A DNA stretch of 64,000 nucleotides. Source: Deltaproteobacteria bacterium UBA1386. Its GTDB lineage: Bacteria > Desulfobacterota > Syntrophorhabdia > Syntrophorhabdales > Syntrophorhabdaceae. The first letter of the stretch is position 1; the number at the start of each line of letters is the position of its first letter. The stretch covers positions 71,251-135,250 of the forward strand of contig DBQU01000025.1 in NCBI GenBank assembly GCA_002305765.1. Direction: 5' to 3'. The notes below the pieces were generated by a model. It was given only the letters and a program-made list of their open reading frames with translations. It was not told where the DNA came from and searched no databases. Made by a program: the position numbers and the translations under genes. Positions 44,065 through 52,766 of this stretch are shown here, piece by piece.

Positions 44065-45277
44065 AGCGTTTAGACGGACATTGATATGGGTACTTGTGGC
44101 GTCCCTTGTCATTCCTGTGGGGGTGTTCGCGCAGGGTACGGGGACGTCGAAGCCGGCGTTCAAGCAGGAGGAGTTGGAGCAGCTCCTGGCTCCCATCGCC
44201 CTTTATCCCGACGACCTCGTAGCCCAGATACTCATGGCGTCGACGTACCCCCTCGAGGTGGTTGAGGCGGCGCGGTGGGTGAAGGCGAACCCCAATCTTA
44301 AGGGAAATCAGTTGACATCCGCCCTGGAGAAACAGAACTGGGACCCCAGCGTCAAGTCCCTTGTGAACTTCCCCTCGGTCCTCACCATGATGAACGATAA
44401 GCTGGACTGGACGCAGAAGCTCGGGGACGCGTTCCTGGCGCAGCAGAAGGATGTCATGAACACGGTCCAGAAGCTAAGGGCAAAGGCGCAGGCCTCGGGG
44501 AACCTCAAGACGACGAAGGAACAGAAGGTGGTCGTGCAGGACCAGGTCATCGTGATACAGCCGGCCGACCCCCAGGTGATCTACGTTCCCACGTATAACC
44601 CCACCGTTGTGTATGGCGCCTGGCCCTATCCGGCCTATCCGCCATACTATTACTACCCGCCGGGATACGTGGCGGGGGCTGCAATGTTCTCCTTCGCGGC
44701 AGGCGTGGCGGTGGGCGCGGCCTGGGGTTACGCCTGGGGCGGTTGCAACTGGCACAACGGCGACGTGAATGTCAACGTCAACAAGAACATCAACGTGAAC
44801 AACCAGATCAACAGGAACTACTACGCGAACAAGATATCGACCAACCCGGGCGGGCACGGGGAATGGAAACACGATCCCTCCCACAGAAAGGGTGTTGCCT
44901 ACCGGGACCAGGCGACAGGGGCGAAGTACGGACAGGCTCCGAGGCCGGGAGCGGACACGAGGAAGGACTTCAGGGGTTATTCACCCGATGCGCGGGGCTC
45001 ACAGCCGCAGGCCGCAGGCCGGTCCGGAAGGGACTCCGTGGGACAGGGAAAGCCATCGTACGCGAGTTCCCGGACCCAGCAGACGCCCAGGTTTGACCAG
45101 GGCTCCATGGGGAAACAAGGGACCAGCCACGCCTTCGAGGGTATGGAACGCGGCGGCACACAGACAAAGATGGAAAGCGAGCGGGGCCGCGCGAGCATGT
45201 CCGGTTTCGGTTCCGGAGGCGAGAGAGGGTCGGGCGGCGGCTTCGGCCGAAGTGGAGGAGGCGGTCGCCGGCGTTAG
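44057..45277 (+). CDS. DUF3300-family exported protein
   Basis: A ~406-aa protein. A signal peptide covers about residues 1-27 (cleavage near VFA-QG). The DUF3300 domain (QLLAPIALYPDDLVAQILMA onwards) occupies roughly 38-190. Then come a Pro/Tyr-rich patch (YPAYPPYYYYPPGY), an Ala/Gly-rich stretch, Asn-Val repeats (NVNVNKNINVN) and a Gly/Arg/Ser-rich disordered tail. Function unknown; DUF3300 and DUF2950 genes are often paired, as here. ATG 44057 is preferred (GGAGGAG 5 nt upstream); ATG 44054 is too close. Confidence 0.85.
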   Translation: MNRAFRRTLIWVLVASLVIPVGVFAQGTGTSKPAFKQEELEQLLAPIALYPDDLVAQILMASTYPLEVVEAARWVKANPNLKGNQLTSALEKQNWDPSVKSLVNFPSVLTMMNDKLDWTQKLGDAFLAQQKDVMNTVQKLRAKAQASGNLKTTKEQKVVVQDQVIVIQPADPQVIYVPTYNPTVVYGAWPYPAYPPYYYYPPGYVAGAAMFSFAAGVAVGAAWGYAWGGCNWHNGDVNVNVNKNINVNNQINRNYYANKISTNPGGHGEWKHDPSHRKGVAYRDQATGAKYGQAPRPGADTRKDFRGYSPDARGSQPQAAGRSGRDSVGQGKPSYASSRTQQTPRFDQGSMGKQGTSHAFEGMERGGTQTKMESERGRASMSGFGSGGERGSGGGFGRSGGGGRRR

Positions 45278-45329
45278 CCCCCGGCTGCAGGTATGATGTG
45301 TGCAATGAACGTTATGAGGAGGAAATCGT

Positions 45330-46307
45330 ATGATCCGCGTTATGAATAGAAAAAGAGCCATATCTCCGCGAAGACTTGTCGTGATCATTGGCATCGCGGC
45401 ACTCCTTGCGGTGTTCCTGTCGGGGACGCAGGGGCAGGCCGCGCCTTCGAAGTCGCCCAAGCAGCTGACCTTTGCCACCGCCGAAGAAGCAGCGCGTGTG
45501 CTTGCCGATGCGGCGCGTGCCAAGGACACGAAGGCGATGCTCGCGATCTTCGGACCCGAGGGAAAAGGTATCATCATCTCCGGCGACGAGGCCGTCAACA
45601 AGGACCTTTACGAGCGCTTCGTGAAGGCCTTTCAGGAGAAGATGAGGCTCGACATGTCTACGGACAACAAGGCGTTCCTCTATGTCGGCAACAACGAGTG
45701 GCCCTTCCCGGTTCCCATCGTGAGGAAGTCAGGCAGGTGGTCCTTCGATATGAAGGATGGAAAGACCGAGATACTCCACCGGAGGATAGGCAGGAACGAG
45801 CTCAGCGCCGTTCAGGCCTGCCTTGCCTATGTGGATGCCCAGAAGGACTACGCGGGAATGATCGGCCGGAAGGGCGGTGTGGCCGAATACGCCCGGCAGT
45901 TCCTGAGCGATCCGGGGAAACGTAACGGTCTGTATTGGGAGAGCCGCGAAGGCGAGGAGCCAAGTCCTCTAGGCGTCTTCATGGCGAGAGCAAGGTGGCA
46001 GCATTCTCTGCTGGAGCCGCCGGCAGGGAAGCCGGTGCCGTACCACGGCTACTTTTATAAGATACTCACAGCGCAGGGCAAGCACGCGCCCGGCGGGGCG
46101 TACAATTACATCGTTGACGACAGGATGATCGGAGGTTTTGCTCTTGCCGCCTGGCCGGCCCAGTATGGCGTAACGGGGGTCATGACGTTCATCGTGAATC
46201 AGGATGGCGTCGTTTACGAGAAGGATCTGGGCAGGGTCTCGGGTAAGGCGGTTTATCACATGAAGGCCTTCGATCCCGACGATTCTTGGAAAAGGGTGAA
46301 TGAATGA
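45330..46307 (+). CDS. DUF2950-family exported protein
   Basis: A 325-aa exported protein with an N-terminal signal (basic residues 3-15, hydrophobic 16-33). The DUF2950 domain begins at TFATAEEAARVLADAARA and includes WPFPVPIVRKSGRWSFDM. The first part resembles an SnoaL-like beta domain. Function is unknown. Downstream partner of DUF3300 (52 bp gap) and overlapping the reductase by 4 bp. Confidence 0.85.
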   Translation: MIRVMNRKRAISPRRLVVIIGIAALLAVFLSGTQGQAAPSKSPKQLTFATAEEAARVLADAARAKDTKAMLAIFGPEGKGIIISGDEAVNKDLYERFVKAFQEKMRLDMSTDNKAFLYVGNNEWPFPVPIVRKSGRWSFDMKDGKTEILHRRIGRNELSAVQACLAYVDAQKDYAGMIGRKGGVAEYARQFLSDPGKRNGLYWESREGEEPSPLGVFMARARWQHSLLEPPAGKPVPYHGYFYKILTAQGKHAPGGAYNYIVDDRMIGGFALAAWPAQYGVTGVMTFIVNQDGVVYEKDLGRVSGKAVYHMKAFDPDDSWKRVNE

Positions 46308-47254
46308 CAATGAGGCTGGTGGGACTGCACAATTCGGACCAGAAGATATCGGCCGTCATCCTGGGGACCTGGGCGATCGGCGGCAGCCACTGGGGGCCCT
46401 ACGATGAGGCGAACGCGATGAGGGCCATCGAGACGGCCCTCGACAATGGAATAAACGCCATCGACACGGCGCCCGTTTACGGAGACGGCCATGCCGAGGA
46501 GCTTATCGGAAGGGCTATCCGCGGCAAGAGGGACAGGATCTTTCTTGCCACAAAGTGCGGCCTCGACATCTATGACCGTTCGTACAGGCGTGACCTTTCC
46601 CCTGCTTACATCGAGAAGGACCTTCACGGCTCCCTGAAGCGTCTCGGCACGGACTGCGTCGACCTGTACCAGTGCCACTGGCCGGACCCACAGGTCCCCG
46701 TGGAGGAAACGATGGCGGCGCTCACGAGGTTCAGAGATGAGGGGAAGATCAGGCACATCGGTGTATCAAATTTCAACGGCCCCCAACTCCTGGAGGCCTT
46801 GAAATTCGTTGCCCTTTTCTCCTTGCAGCCCCACTATTCTTTGCTGGAGAGGGGCGCCGGGGAAGATCTTCTCCCCATCTGCATAGGGAAGAACATTAAT
46901 GTCTTTCCCTATGGCTCCCTGGGTGCCGGCATGTTGACGGGAAAATACCGTGAATGTCCCCGGTTCAAGAAGGGTGACGCCCGCTCCTTTTTCTACCGTT
47001 ACTTCAAGCCCGCGTACTGGCCGAGGGTGCGGCGGCTCCTGGATGAGGTGGAAGCGATAGCCGCCCGCGGGGGAACGACCTCCGGTGCTGTGGCGCTCTC
47101 GTGGCTTCTCAGACAGCCCGGAGTCACATCTGTGATCGTCGGTGCACGTTCGGCCGAACAAGTCAGGGGAAACATAGCCGACGTGCCGGTGGACTTGAGC
47201 GATGAGGACATGCGCGCGCTCGACACGTTGTCCAGCCTAATCTACGAGTCCTGA
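46304..47254 (+). CDS. aldo/keto reductase
   Basis: A 316-aa NAD(P)H-dependent TIM-barrel oxidoreductase. Asp, Tyr, Lys and His of the catalytic tetrad are in IDTAPVYGDG near 47-56, ATKCG near 85 and YQCHWPDP near 125. SNFNG and VIVGARSAEQ form the cofactor site. The ATG overlaps the DUF2950 stop, so the reductase belongs to the same transcript. Substrate unknown. Confidence 0.88.
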   Translation: MTMRLVGLHNSDQKISAVILGTWAIGGSHWGPYDEANAMRAIETALDNGINAIDTAPVYGDGHAEELIGRAIRGKRDRIFLATKCGLDIYDRSYRRDLSPAYIEKDLHGSLKRLGTDCVDLYQCHWPDPQVPVEETMAALTRFRDEGKIRHIGVSNFNGPQLLEALKFVALFSLQPHYSLLERGAGEDLLPICIGKNINVFPYGSLGAGMLTGKYRECPRFKKGDARSFFYRYFKPAYWPRVRRLLDEVEAIAARGGTTSGAVALSWLLRQPGVTSVIVGARSAEQVRGNIADVPVDLSDEDMRALDTLSSLIYES

Positions 47255-47537
47255 GGAGACCGGGAGGGGACCGTCGATGCTTTGACCCCAGGCTTCGGAC
47301 CATCATCAGGAAGGTGCAGGTCCGCGAGCCCTTGACCCCATTAATTCGGATGCGCTCCGCTGTCCCCGGGGCGCATTGTTTCCGGCAGGGATGGCACGGG
47401 CAGGTTCTTCCGCTCTGGCCGCCCGTATTGCTTCCATGAGTTCAACGAGGACCCTCTGGCCTTCGACAAAGGCCGGACGGGGGCGCCTGGGACCTTGAAG
47501 CGGGGAAAACGGACAGGGACGCGCCGAAACATTTTTC

Positions 47538-47566
47538 TTGCAATGCCATTAGGAATAGTGTAAAGA
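47538..47566 (+). promoter_or_regulatory. putative promoter of the DtxR-family gene
   Basis: TTGCAA (47538-47543), 17-bp spacer, TAAAGA (47561-47566). The spacing mirrors the feoB promoter and the palindrome falls just after it. Confidence 0.45.
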
Positions 47567-47567
47567 A

Positions 47568-47581
47568 TTAGGGCAACCTAA
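47568..47581. promoter_or_regulatory. DtxR/MntR-type operator 1
   Basis: TTAGG GCAA CCTAA is an inverted repeat with 5-bp arms at the predicted start of the regulator gene. It shares TTAGGC/CCTAA cores with the perfect palindrome upstream of feoB, so the regulator probably binds both. Confidence 0.6.
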
Positions 47582-47601
47582 ACTTATTAGTGGGGGTGTT
47601 T

Positions 47602-48360
47602 ATGATGGCGGCTGACGCATTGACGGCAAGCCTGGAGGACTACCTGGAGGCCATTTTTCATATCATCGCTGAGAAGCATGCCGTGAAACCGCGGGACATC
47701 GCGAAACGTCTTAAGGTGAGCTATGCGTCGGTAACGGGTGCCCTTCGTTCCCTGTCTGAAAAGAAACTGATCAATTATTCGCCTTATGACCTTATAACGC
47801 TGACGGATGAAGGGGAGGTCGCGGCGAAGGATGTTGTCCGCAGGCACGAGATACTGCACGATTTCTTCGTCGAGGTACTCGCCGTCCCGGAGGCGGACGC
47901 GGACGCTGCGGCATGCCAGATGGAACACTCCATCCCCAGGGACATAGTGGAGAGGTTCGTGAGATTCGTGGAGTTTGTCGAGACCTGCCCTCGGGGCGGT
48001 CAGAAATGGATCAAGGGTTTCGGGTACCAGTGCGACCACAGCAATACTCAGGAGAACTGCGAGAAGTGTATCGCCTCGTGCCTGGAAGAGGTGAGGGGAC
48101 GTATAAAAGAAGGAGGTGCCAGGGCAATGGTATCGTCACGGTTAAGAGATGTAAAGCCAGGTCAGAAGTGCAAGGTCGTGAAGGTCCGCGGACGGAGTGA
48201 GGCGGGAAGAAGGATCGTTGAGATGGGTGTTACCCCCGGTTCCGTGATTGAGGTTGAGCGCATAGCGCCTCTGGGTGATCCGATAGACGTGAAGGTCAAG
48301 GGTTACCACCTGTCGTTGAGGAAAGACGAGGCTGAGGGGATAGACGTTGAGCTTATCTGA
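47602..48360 (+). CDS. DtxR-family iron-dependent regulator with C-terminal FeoA domain
   Basis: A ~252-aa metalloregulator. The N-terminal winged helix (about 10-65) is followed by a dimerisation/metal domain with His82, His86 and the C-x-x-E-H motif Cys105, Glu108, His109. A Cys/His-rich loop (CPRGG...CDHSN...CEKC, about 139-160) may form a second metal site. A FeoA/SH3-like domain ends the protein (about 180-252). Metal-bound repressor of ferrous uptake is the likely role. ATG 47602 follows GGGGGTG; GTG 47590 is possible but without a ribosome site. Its stop overlaps the feoA start. Confidence 0.88.
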   Translation: MMAADALTASLEDYLEAIFHIIAEKHAVKPRDIAKRLKVSYASVTGALRSLSEKKLINYSPYDLITLTDEGEVAAKDVVRRHEILHDFFVEVLAVPEADADAAACQMEHSIPRDIVERFVRFVEFVETCPRGGQKWIKGFGYQCDHSNTQENCEKCIASCLEEVRGRIKEGGARAMVSSRLRDVKPGQKCKVVKVRGRSEAGRRIVEMGVTPGSVIEVERIAPLGDPIDVKVKGYHLSLRKDEAEGIDVELI

Positions 48361-48610
48361 GCGCGAAAAGAGTATTCCGGGGGAGGGCCAGGGAAGGCCG
48401 CTCAGTGCCATCGAGTCCGGAAAGAAGGTGTACATAGTCGCCGTGGATTCCGGACGGGGTCTGCAGGGGAGACTGGCATCGATGGGATTGGTCCCCGGAG
48501 TCCCGGTGGATGTGATTCTCAACTCACCGCGGGGACCCTTCATAGTTGCCGTCAAGGGGAGCAGGATCATGCTTGGCCGGGGAATGGCGGGGAAGATCAC
48601 GGTTGTGTAA
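48347..48610 (+). CDS. feoA: FeoA, ferrous iron transport accessory protein
   Basis: An 87-aa SH3-like FeoA protein (RGLQGRLASMGLVPGVPVDV, then VKGSRIMLGRGMAGKI). It works with FeoB at the inner membrane. The start is a TTG at 48347, inside the end of the regulator gene, with GAGGGG 7 nt upstream; the homologous core starts near residue 17, so a later start is possible. Confidence 0.85.
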   Translation: MSLSEREKSIPGEGQGRPLSAIESGKKVYIVAVDSGRGLQGRLASMGLVPGVPVDVILNSPRGPFIVAVKGSRIMLGRGMAGKITVV

Positions 48611-48616
48611 AAAAAT

Positions 48617-48645
48617 TTGCACTCATAGTTAGGCAAGCCTAACTT
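48617..48645 (+). promoter_or_regulatory. promoter of feoB overlapping a perfect palindrome
   Basis: TTGCAC (48617-48622), 17-bp spacer, TAACTT (48640-48645). The -10 and spacer are covered by the palindrome at 48627-48644, so repressor binding would block polymerase. Confidence 0.6.
48627..48644. promoter_or_regulatory. DtxR/MntR-type operator 2, perfect palindrome
   Basis: AGTTAGGC AA GCCTAACT is an 18-bp perfect palindrome with 8-bp arms, close to known DtxR/IdeR boxes (TTAGGTTAGGCTAACCTAA). Confidence 0.75.
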
Positions 48646-48696
48646 CATTGGTGGTAACTAATTACGGCAGGACAGAACAGGAGGATGATAGAGCGT

Positions 48697-50841
48697 ATGG
48701 GATCAAAGATCGTTGTGGCTCTCGCGGGAAACCCTAACTCGGGGAAAACCACCATATTCAACAATCTGACGGGATCGAGACAGCATGTGGGGAACTACCC
48801 CGGGGTGACGGTGGAGAGGAAAGAAGGCAATATCCGGTACGACGGTCATGAGATCGTGTTCGTCGATCTTCCCGGTACATACAGTCTTACCGCCTATTCT
48901 GCCGAGGAGTTGGTGGCGAGGAATTTCATCGTCGACGAGAAGCCGGATGTGGTGGTGGACATCATCGATTCCTCCAATCTGGAACGGAATCTGTATCTTA
49001 CCGTTCAGCTCATGGAAACGGGGGCGTCTCTCGTGCTGGCCTTCAACATGAGCGACGAGGCCCGCACCCGGGGATATGAGTTCGACCTCGAGAGATTTTC
49101 CCGGTTCTTCAACGCTCCGGTTGTGAGGACCGTCGGTCACAAGGGCGAGGGCATGGATGAGTTGATGAAGCAGATCGTCACCGTCGCGCTGCAGGAAAAA
49201 GAGCCCCGTGACACGCCTTCTGTCAACTACGGGGAGGAACTCGAGGAAGAGATCGGCAAGATGATCCGATTGCTTGACGAAGAGCCTCTTCTTGCGGAGA
49301 AGTACGGAGCCCGATGGTTGTCGGTGAAGCTCCTCGAAAACGACAGGGATGTCCTCAAAAAGGTTTCATCTGATGCTGTGCGCGCCCAACTTGCGAAGAG
49401 TTCTTCCCACGTCGAAGGCATCCTGGGCGAGGGTCCGGAAACGATCATCGCCAGCAGCAGATACGGGTTCATCTCGGGAGCTTGTCAGGAGGCCGTGCAC
49501 TCCACCGTCGAGGTCCTCCATACCATTTCGGATAGGATCGATACGGTCATCACGAACCGTGTCCTTGGCATCCCCATCTTCCTGGGGCTCATGTACCTGG
49601 TCTTCTACCTGACATTCACCCTGGGGGATCCTCCCATGGGGTGGATAGAAGGTCTTTTCGGATGGCTGGGGGGTAAGATCGGTGCCCTGTGGCCGGAAGG
49701 TTCGGAGAGCCTGCTCAGATCCCTGATCGTTGACGGCATCATCGGCGGTGTTGGCGGTGTGATCGTCTTTTTGCCCAACATCCTTCTTCTGTTCTTCGCT
49801 ATCGCGATCCTCGAGGATTCGGGGTACATGGCGCGGGCGGCTTTCATCATGGACAAACTCATGCACCGGATAGGTCTTCACGGGAAGAGTTTTATCCCCA
49901 TGCTTATCGGTTTCGGCTGTTCCGTTCCGGCCATCATGGCGACAAGGATGCTGGAGAACAGGAGGGACCGGCTGGTCACGATGCTTGTTGTCCCCCTCAT
50001 GAGCTGCGGAGCGAGGCTTCCCATTTACGCGCTCATCATCCCCGCCTTCTTTCCGCAGGCATGGAACGCCCCGATGCTCTGGATCATATACGTCATAGGG
50101 ATACTCCTCGCCGTCCTGAGCGCGAAAGCCCTGCGCAGCACCATCTTCAAAGGGGAATCCGTCCCCTTCGTGATGGAGTTGCCCCCGTACCGGCTACCCA
50201 CGTTGAGGGGTGTTCTCACCCACATGTGGCAGCGCGGGTGGCTGTACCTCAAGAAGGCCGGAACGATCATCCTCGGTATCTCCGTCCTCCTGTGGGCTCT
50301 GACGACCTTCCCCGGACTGCCGGAAGAGCAGGCGGAGCGGTTCGAGAAGGAGAAACAGACAGTGGAGGCGAGCGTAACGGACGAGGAGAAGAAGAAAGAG
50401 CAGGTAGCGTCCATCGAGAACGCGATGACTGAGGCGTCGCTCGCGGGCAGCATTGCCGGAAAGATCGGCCATGCCATGGAGCCGGTCCTCAAACCCATGG
50501 GGTTTGACTGGAAGATAGGCACGGCGCTCATAGGAGCCTTCGCCGCCAAGGAGGTCTTTGTGGCGCAGCTCGGTATTGTCTACAGCGTTGGCAAGGAGGC
50601 GAACGAAGAGTCTTCTGCGCTTCGCGACCAACTGCGTGCGAATTACACGCCGCTCGTTGCATTCTGCATCATGCTCTTCTGCCTCGTGAGCGCCCCCTGC
50701 ATGGCGACGATCGCGGTGACACGCAGGGAGAGCAATTCCTGGAAGTGGGCCCTTTTCCAACTTGCGGGGCTCACGGTGATGGCCTGGATACTGACGGTGA
50801 TCGTGTTCCAGGCGGGAAGGCTGCTCGGTATCGGTATTTGA
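48697..50841 (+). CDS. feoB: FeoB ferrous iron transporter
   Basis: A ~714-aa membrane protein. The N-terminal GTPase domain has G1 GNPNSGKT (11-18), G3 DLPGTYS near 55-61 and G4 NMSD near 115. A helical spacer follows, then about eight to ten membrane segments with two Gate-like motifs (GFGCSVPAI near 405, SAPCMA near 670). It moves Fe(II) into the cytoplasm. ATG 48697 is chosen because AGGAGG directly abuts ATG 48685, leaving no spacing; 48697 is 12 nt away. Confidence 0.94.
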   Translation: MGSKIVVALAGNPNSGKTTIFNNLTGSRQHVGNYPGVTVERKEGNIRYDGHEIVFVDLPGTYSLTAYSAEELVARNFIVDEKPDVVVDIIDSSNLERNLYLTVQLMETGASLVLAFNMSDEARTRGYEFDLERFSRFFNAPVVRTVGHKGEGMDELMKQIVTVALQEKEPRDTPSVNYGEELEEEIGKMIRLLDEEPLLAEKYGARWLSVKLLENDRDVLKKVSSDAVRAQLAKSSSHVEGILGEGPETIIASSRYGFISGACQEAVHSTVEVLHTISDRIDTVITNRVLGIPIFLGLMYLVFYLTFTLGDPPMGWIEGLFGWLGGKIGALWPEGSESLLRSLIVDGIIGGVGGVIVFLPNILLLFFAIAILEDSGYMARAAFIMDKLMHRIGLHGKSFIPMLIGFGCSVPAIMATRMLENRRDRLVTMLVVPLMSCGARLPIYALIIPAFFPQAWNAPMLWIIYVIGILLAVLSAKALRSTIFKGESVPFVMELPPYRLPTLRGVLTHMWQRGWLYLKKAGTIILGISVLLWALTTFPGLPEEQAERFEKEKQTVEASVTDEEKKKEQVASIENAMTEASLAGSIAGKIGHAMEPVLKPMGFDWKIGTALIGAFAAKEVFVAQLGIVYSVGKEANEESSALRDQLRANYTPLVAFCIMLFCLVSAPCMATIAVTRRESNSWKWALFQLAGLTVMAWILTVIVFQAGRLLGIGI

Positions 50842-50854
50842 CGGGAGGTGTTGC

Positions 50855-51019
50855 ATGAATGGGTCGATCGGGGAATTGACGGCGGTATTGGTGATCGTGG
50901 GAGCTGTGGTCGTTCTCGCCGCCCGGTCCGTTTACCGTCTGGTCACAGGCGGGGAAGCGGGAAAGTGCTGCGGGTGCTCCCCGTGCTCATGCCGGGACGA
51001 CAGTAAGGAAACGAGATGA
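50855..51019 (+). CDS. FeoB-associated Cys-rich membrane peptide
   Basis: A 54-aa peptide with one membrane helix (about residues 8-24, TAVLVIVGAVVVLAA) and a cytoplasmic cysteine cluster (KCCGCSPCSC near 37-46). This is the typical FeoB-associated Cys-rich protein, thought to assist iron handling near FeoB. It starts 13 bp after feoB with GGGAGGTG 6 nt upstream. It is too short for most ORF lists. Confidence 0.85.
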   Translation: MNGSIGELTAVLVIVGAVVVLAARSVYRLVTGGEAGKCCGCSPCSCRDDSKETR

Positions 51020-51050
51020 GTGCTCTTCTTAATACGAAAAGGAGGTAACG

Positions 51051-51419
51051 ATGTGCGTTGCTTTGATAGGTGGGATGGACAGGCTGGAGCGTGACTATGA
51101 GGCTGAAGCGCTGAAACATGGAGTGGAGTTGAGGGTCTTTACCAAAACAAAAACGGGTCTGGTGACCCGTCTCAAGGCCGTCGATGTGATGGTCATGTTC
51201 ACGGGAAAGGTTTCCCATCAATTGAAAAGAGAGGCCGTGAGTGCCGCGAAGTCAAGGAGCATCCCCGTGATCATGGTACATTCCTGCGGCGTATGCAGCT
51301 TGCGGGAATGCCTGCAGCGTCTCGCGGCATCCGGTCAAAGGGATGCGGGAGTGTCCGGATGCGCGGGTTCCTGCAAGGACGCGCATTGTCGCCGCGCCGC
51401 CGACAGGGCGGTGGCTTAA
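51051..51419 (+). CDS. DUF2325-family cysteine-rich protein
   Basis: A 122-aa protein. The first half (MCVALIGGMDRLERDYEAEA) is the DUF2325 fold, a Rossmann-like domain. HSCGVCSLREC at 77-87 and a C-terminal SGCAGSCKDAHC give seven or more cysteines, suggesting metal or Fe-S binding. GGAGGTAACG precedes the ATG. It is the last member of the iron operon. Function unknown. Confidence 0.75.
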   Translation: MCVALIGGMDRLERDYEAEALKHGVELRVFTKTKTGLVTRLKAVDVMVMFTGKVSHQLKREAVSAAKSRSIPVIMVHSCGVCSLRECLQRLAASGQRDAGVSGCAGSCKDAHCRRAADRAVA

Positions 51420-51482
51420 AGGAAGTTTCCTGGCCTATTAACTCATGGAAAGGATATTCGACTATTATATAAGGAGAGATGT

Positions 51483-52292
51483 ATGGCCCCATTATCACGG
51501 AGCAGATCGAGCAGCATACAGATGGTGAAGGCAGTCCTTGTTCTTGCAATGATCATCGCCCTGCCGGCGGTGGGCTTCGCCGCCCGGCCGCTCCTCACCG
51601 ACGACGCGGGGACGCTGGGAAAGGGCGCGTTCCAGGTGGAACTGGGTTTCGAAACGTCGGACCACAGGACCGACGATGATGGCGTGGTGACCAAAGAGGA
51701 TGCGTCTTCCACCAGCGCCACCCTTTCCTATGGCATTCTCGACAACCTGGATGTCCTTCTGGGAATGCCCTATGAGTGGTCGAGGGTCAGAGAAGACGGC
51801 GATACAATCCGCAACAGCGATGGTATAGCCGACCTGACGCTTGAGGCGAAGTGGCGGTTCTTTGAGAAGGGTGGTTTCGCCATGGCGCTCAAGCCCGGGG
51901 TATCCTTCCCGACGGGGGACCACAAGAGGGGTTTCGGGACCGGCCGGACGACCTACGGAGCGCTGTTCATAGCCACACAGGACATAGGCCCTGTCTCCTT
52001 GCACCTCAATGCCGGGTACAGACGCAATGAGAACGACACGGACGAGAGGAAAGACATATGGGGCGGAGATTTCGCCGCTGTTGTCACCGTGGCGAAGCCT
52101 TTGAAACTCGTGGCGAATGTGGGAACGAAAACGAGCACCGACAGGACGGCAGCCACTGATCCCGCCTTCTTTCTCGGTGGTCTCATATATTCCATAACGG
52201 ACAAGATCGACCTCGACCTCGGCTACAAGCGCGGTCTCAACAAGGCCGAACCGGACAACGCGTATATCGGCGGATTGACGATAAGGTTTTGA
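51483..52292 (+). CDS. outer-membrane beta-barrel protein, phenol-degradation MetA-like (transporter)
   Basis: A 269-aa exported protein. A signal peptide lies at about 14-33 (hydrophobic, cleavage near GFA-AR). The mature protein shows alternating hydrophobic beta-strands (SATLSYGILDNLDVLLGMPY, LEAKWRFFEKGGFAMALKPG) and ends in Phe (TIRF), typical of outer-membrane barrels. It matches the putative MetA-pathway outer-membrane family. AGGAGAG precedes ATG 51483; Met14 is an alternative. Cargo unknown; it may take up aromatic or hydrophobic compounds. Confidence 0.82.
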   Translation: MAPLSRSRSSSIQMVKAVLVLAMIIALPAVGFAARPLLTDDAGTLGKGAFQVELGFETSDHRTDDDGVVTKEDASSTSATLSYGILDNLDVLLGMPYEWSRVREDGDTIRNSDGIADLTLEAKWRFFEKGGFAMALKPGVSFPTGDHKRGFGTGRTTYGALFIATQDIGPVSLHLNAGYRRNENDTDERKDIWGGDFAAVVTVAKPLKLVANVGTKTSTDRTAATDPAFFLGGLIYSITDKIDLDLGYKRGLNKAEPDNAYIGGLTIRF

Positions 52293-52295
52293 GAG

Positions 52296-52325
52296 GACAG
52301 GCAATGGTTAATGGGTTATGGGACG
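52296..52325. repeat. partial GGTAATAG-family element
   Basis: Four bp after the barrel gene stop, GGCAATGGTTAATGGGTTATGGG resembles the words of the 33.4-kb element. An ACCTGTCACCC follows some 45 bp later as a possible remnant of the other arm. Confidence 0.35.
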
Positions 52326-52397
52326 CAGATCCCTTCCTGCAACCTGTCACCCGAGAGCCGTTATCCGCCCCCCCAACTTGCAAAAATCAAGGCCACA

Positions 52398-52487
52398 ATG
52401 TATTGTAGAAGCAGCGATGACAGCCTCTTCGGCCTTATCAGTGGAATGGCGGTCATGGCGTTGAGTCTGTTATTGATGAAAAAGTGA
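52398..52487 (+). CDS. possible 29-aa single-pass membrane peptide
   Basis: ATG at 52398 with AAGG 6 nt upstream opens a frame for MYCRSSDDSLFGLISGMAVM and nine more residues ending in MKK. It has one hydrophobic helix and a positive end, like small membrane proteins. It ends 19 bp before the DUF6868 gene in the same direction. Coding status is uncertain. Confidence 0.4.
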   Translation: MYCRSSDDSLFGLISGMAVMALSLLLMKK

Positions 52488-52506
52488 GAGGGAGGAGGAG
52501 GTTGCT

Positions 52507-52755
52507 GTGATCATCGAGAAAGCGAGTATCGTCTTTGGCTGGTGTACGGTCATTAATCTCATTGTATTGATGATATGGTTTCTGGCCTTTTCCAGGGCCC
52601 ACGAGATGCTGTACCGGATCCACGTTCAGTGGTTCAGGATCTCACGGGAGACCTTCGACGCTATACACTACGCCGGCATGGCATTCTACAAGGTGTGCAT
52701 CATATTGTTCAACCTTGTGCCCATGATCGCCCTGCGTATAGCGCTGCAGGCATGA
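52507..52755 (+). CDS. DUF6868-family small membrane protein
   Basis: An 82-aa membrane protein with two hydrophobic segments (about 10-29 and 60-80) around an amphipathic stretch (RISRETFDAIHYAGMAFYKV). This matches the DUF6868 family, of unknown function. GTG start with GGAGGAGG about 8 nt upstream. The next gene starts 11 bp later, behind GAGGAGG. Confidence 0.8.
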   Translation: MIIEKASIVFGWCTVINLIVLMIWFLAFSRAHEMLYRIHVQWFRISRETFDAIHYAGMAFYKVCIILFNLVPMIALRIALQA

Positions 52756-52766
52756 GGAGGACAGGT

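Larger units (their letters stand above)
47255..47601. other. 347-bp spacer before the iron operon
   Basis: The first ~270 bp shows no gene and no strong structure; a TTGACCCCA word occurs twice (47281-47291 region and near 47332-47340). The last 60 bp hold the promoter and palindrome of the iron operon. Confidence 0.5.

Noticed and set aside
47387..47403. TGGCACGGGCAGGTTC as a sigma54 promoter
   Set aside because: The -12 element TTGC is absent at the required spacing, and no enhancer-dependent regulator is adjacent.
47341..47532. 63-codon minus-strand frame before the iron operon
   Set aside because: Basic, proline-rich text typical of spurious frames in GC-rich spacers, no ribosome site.
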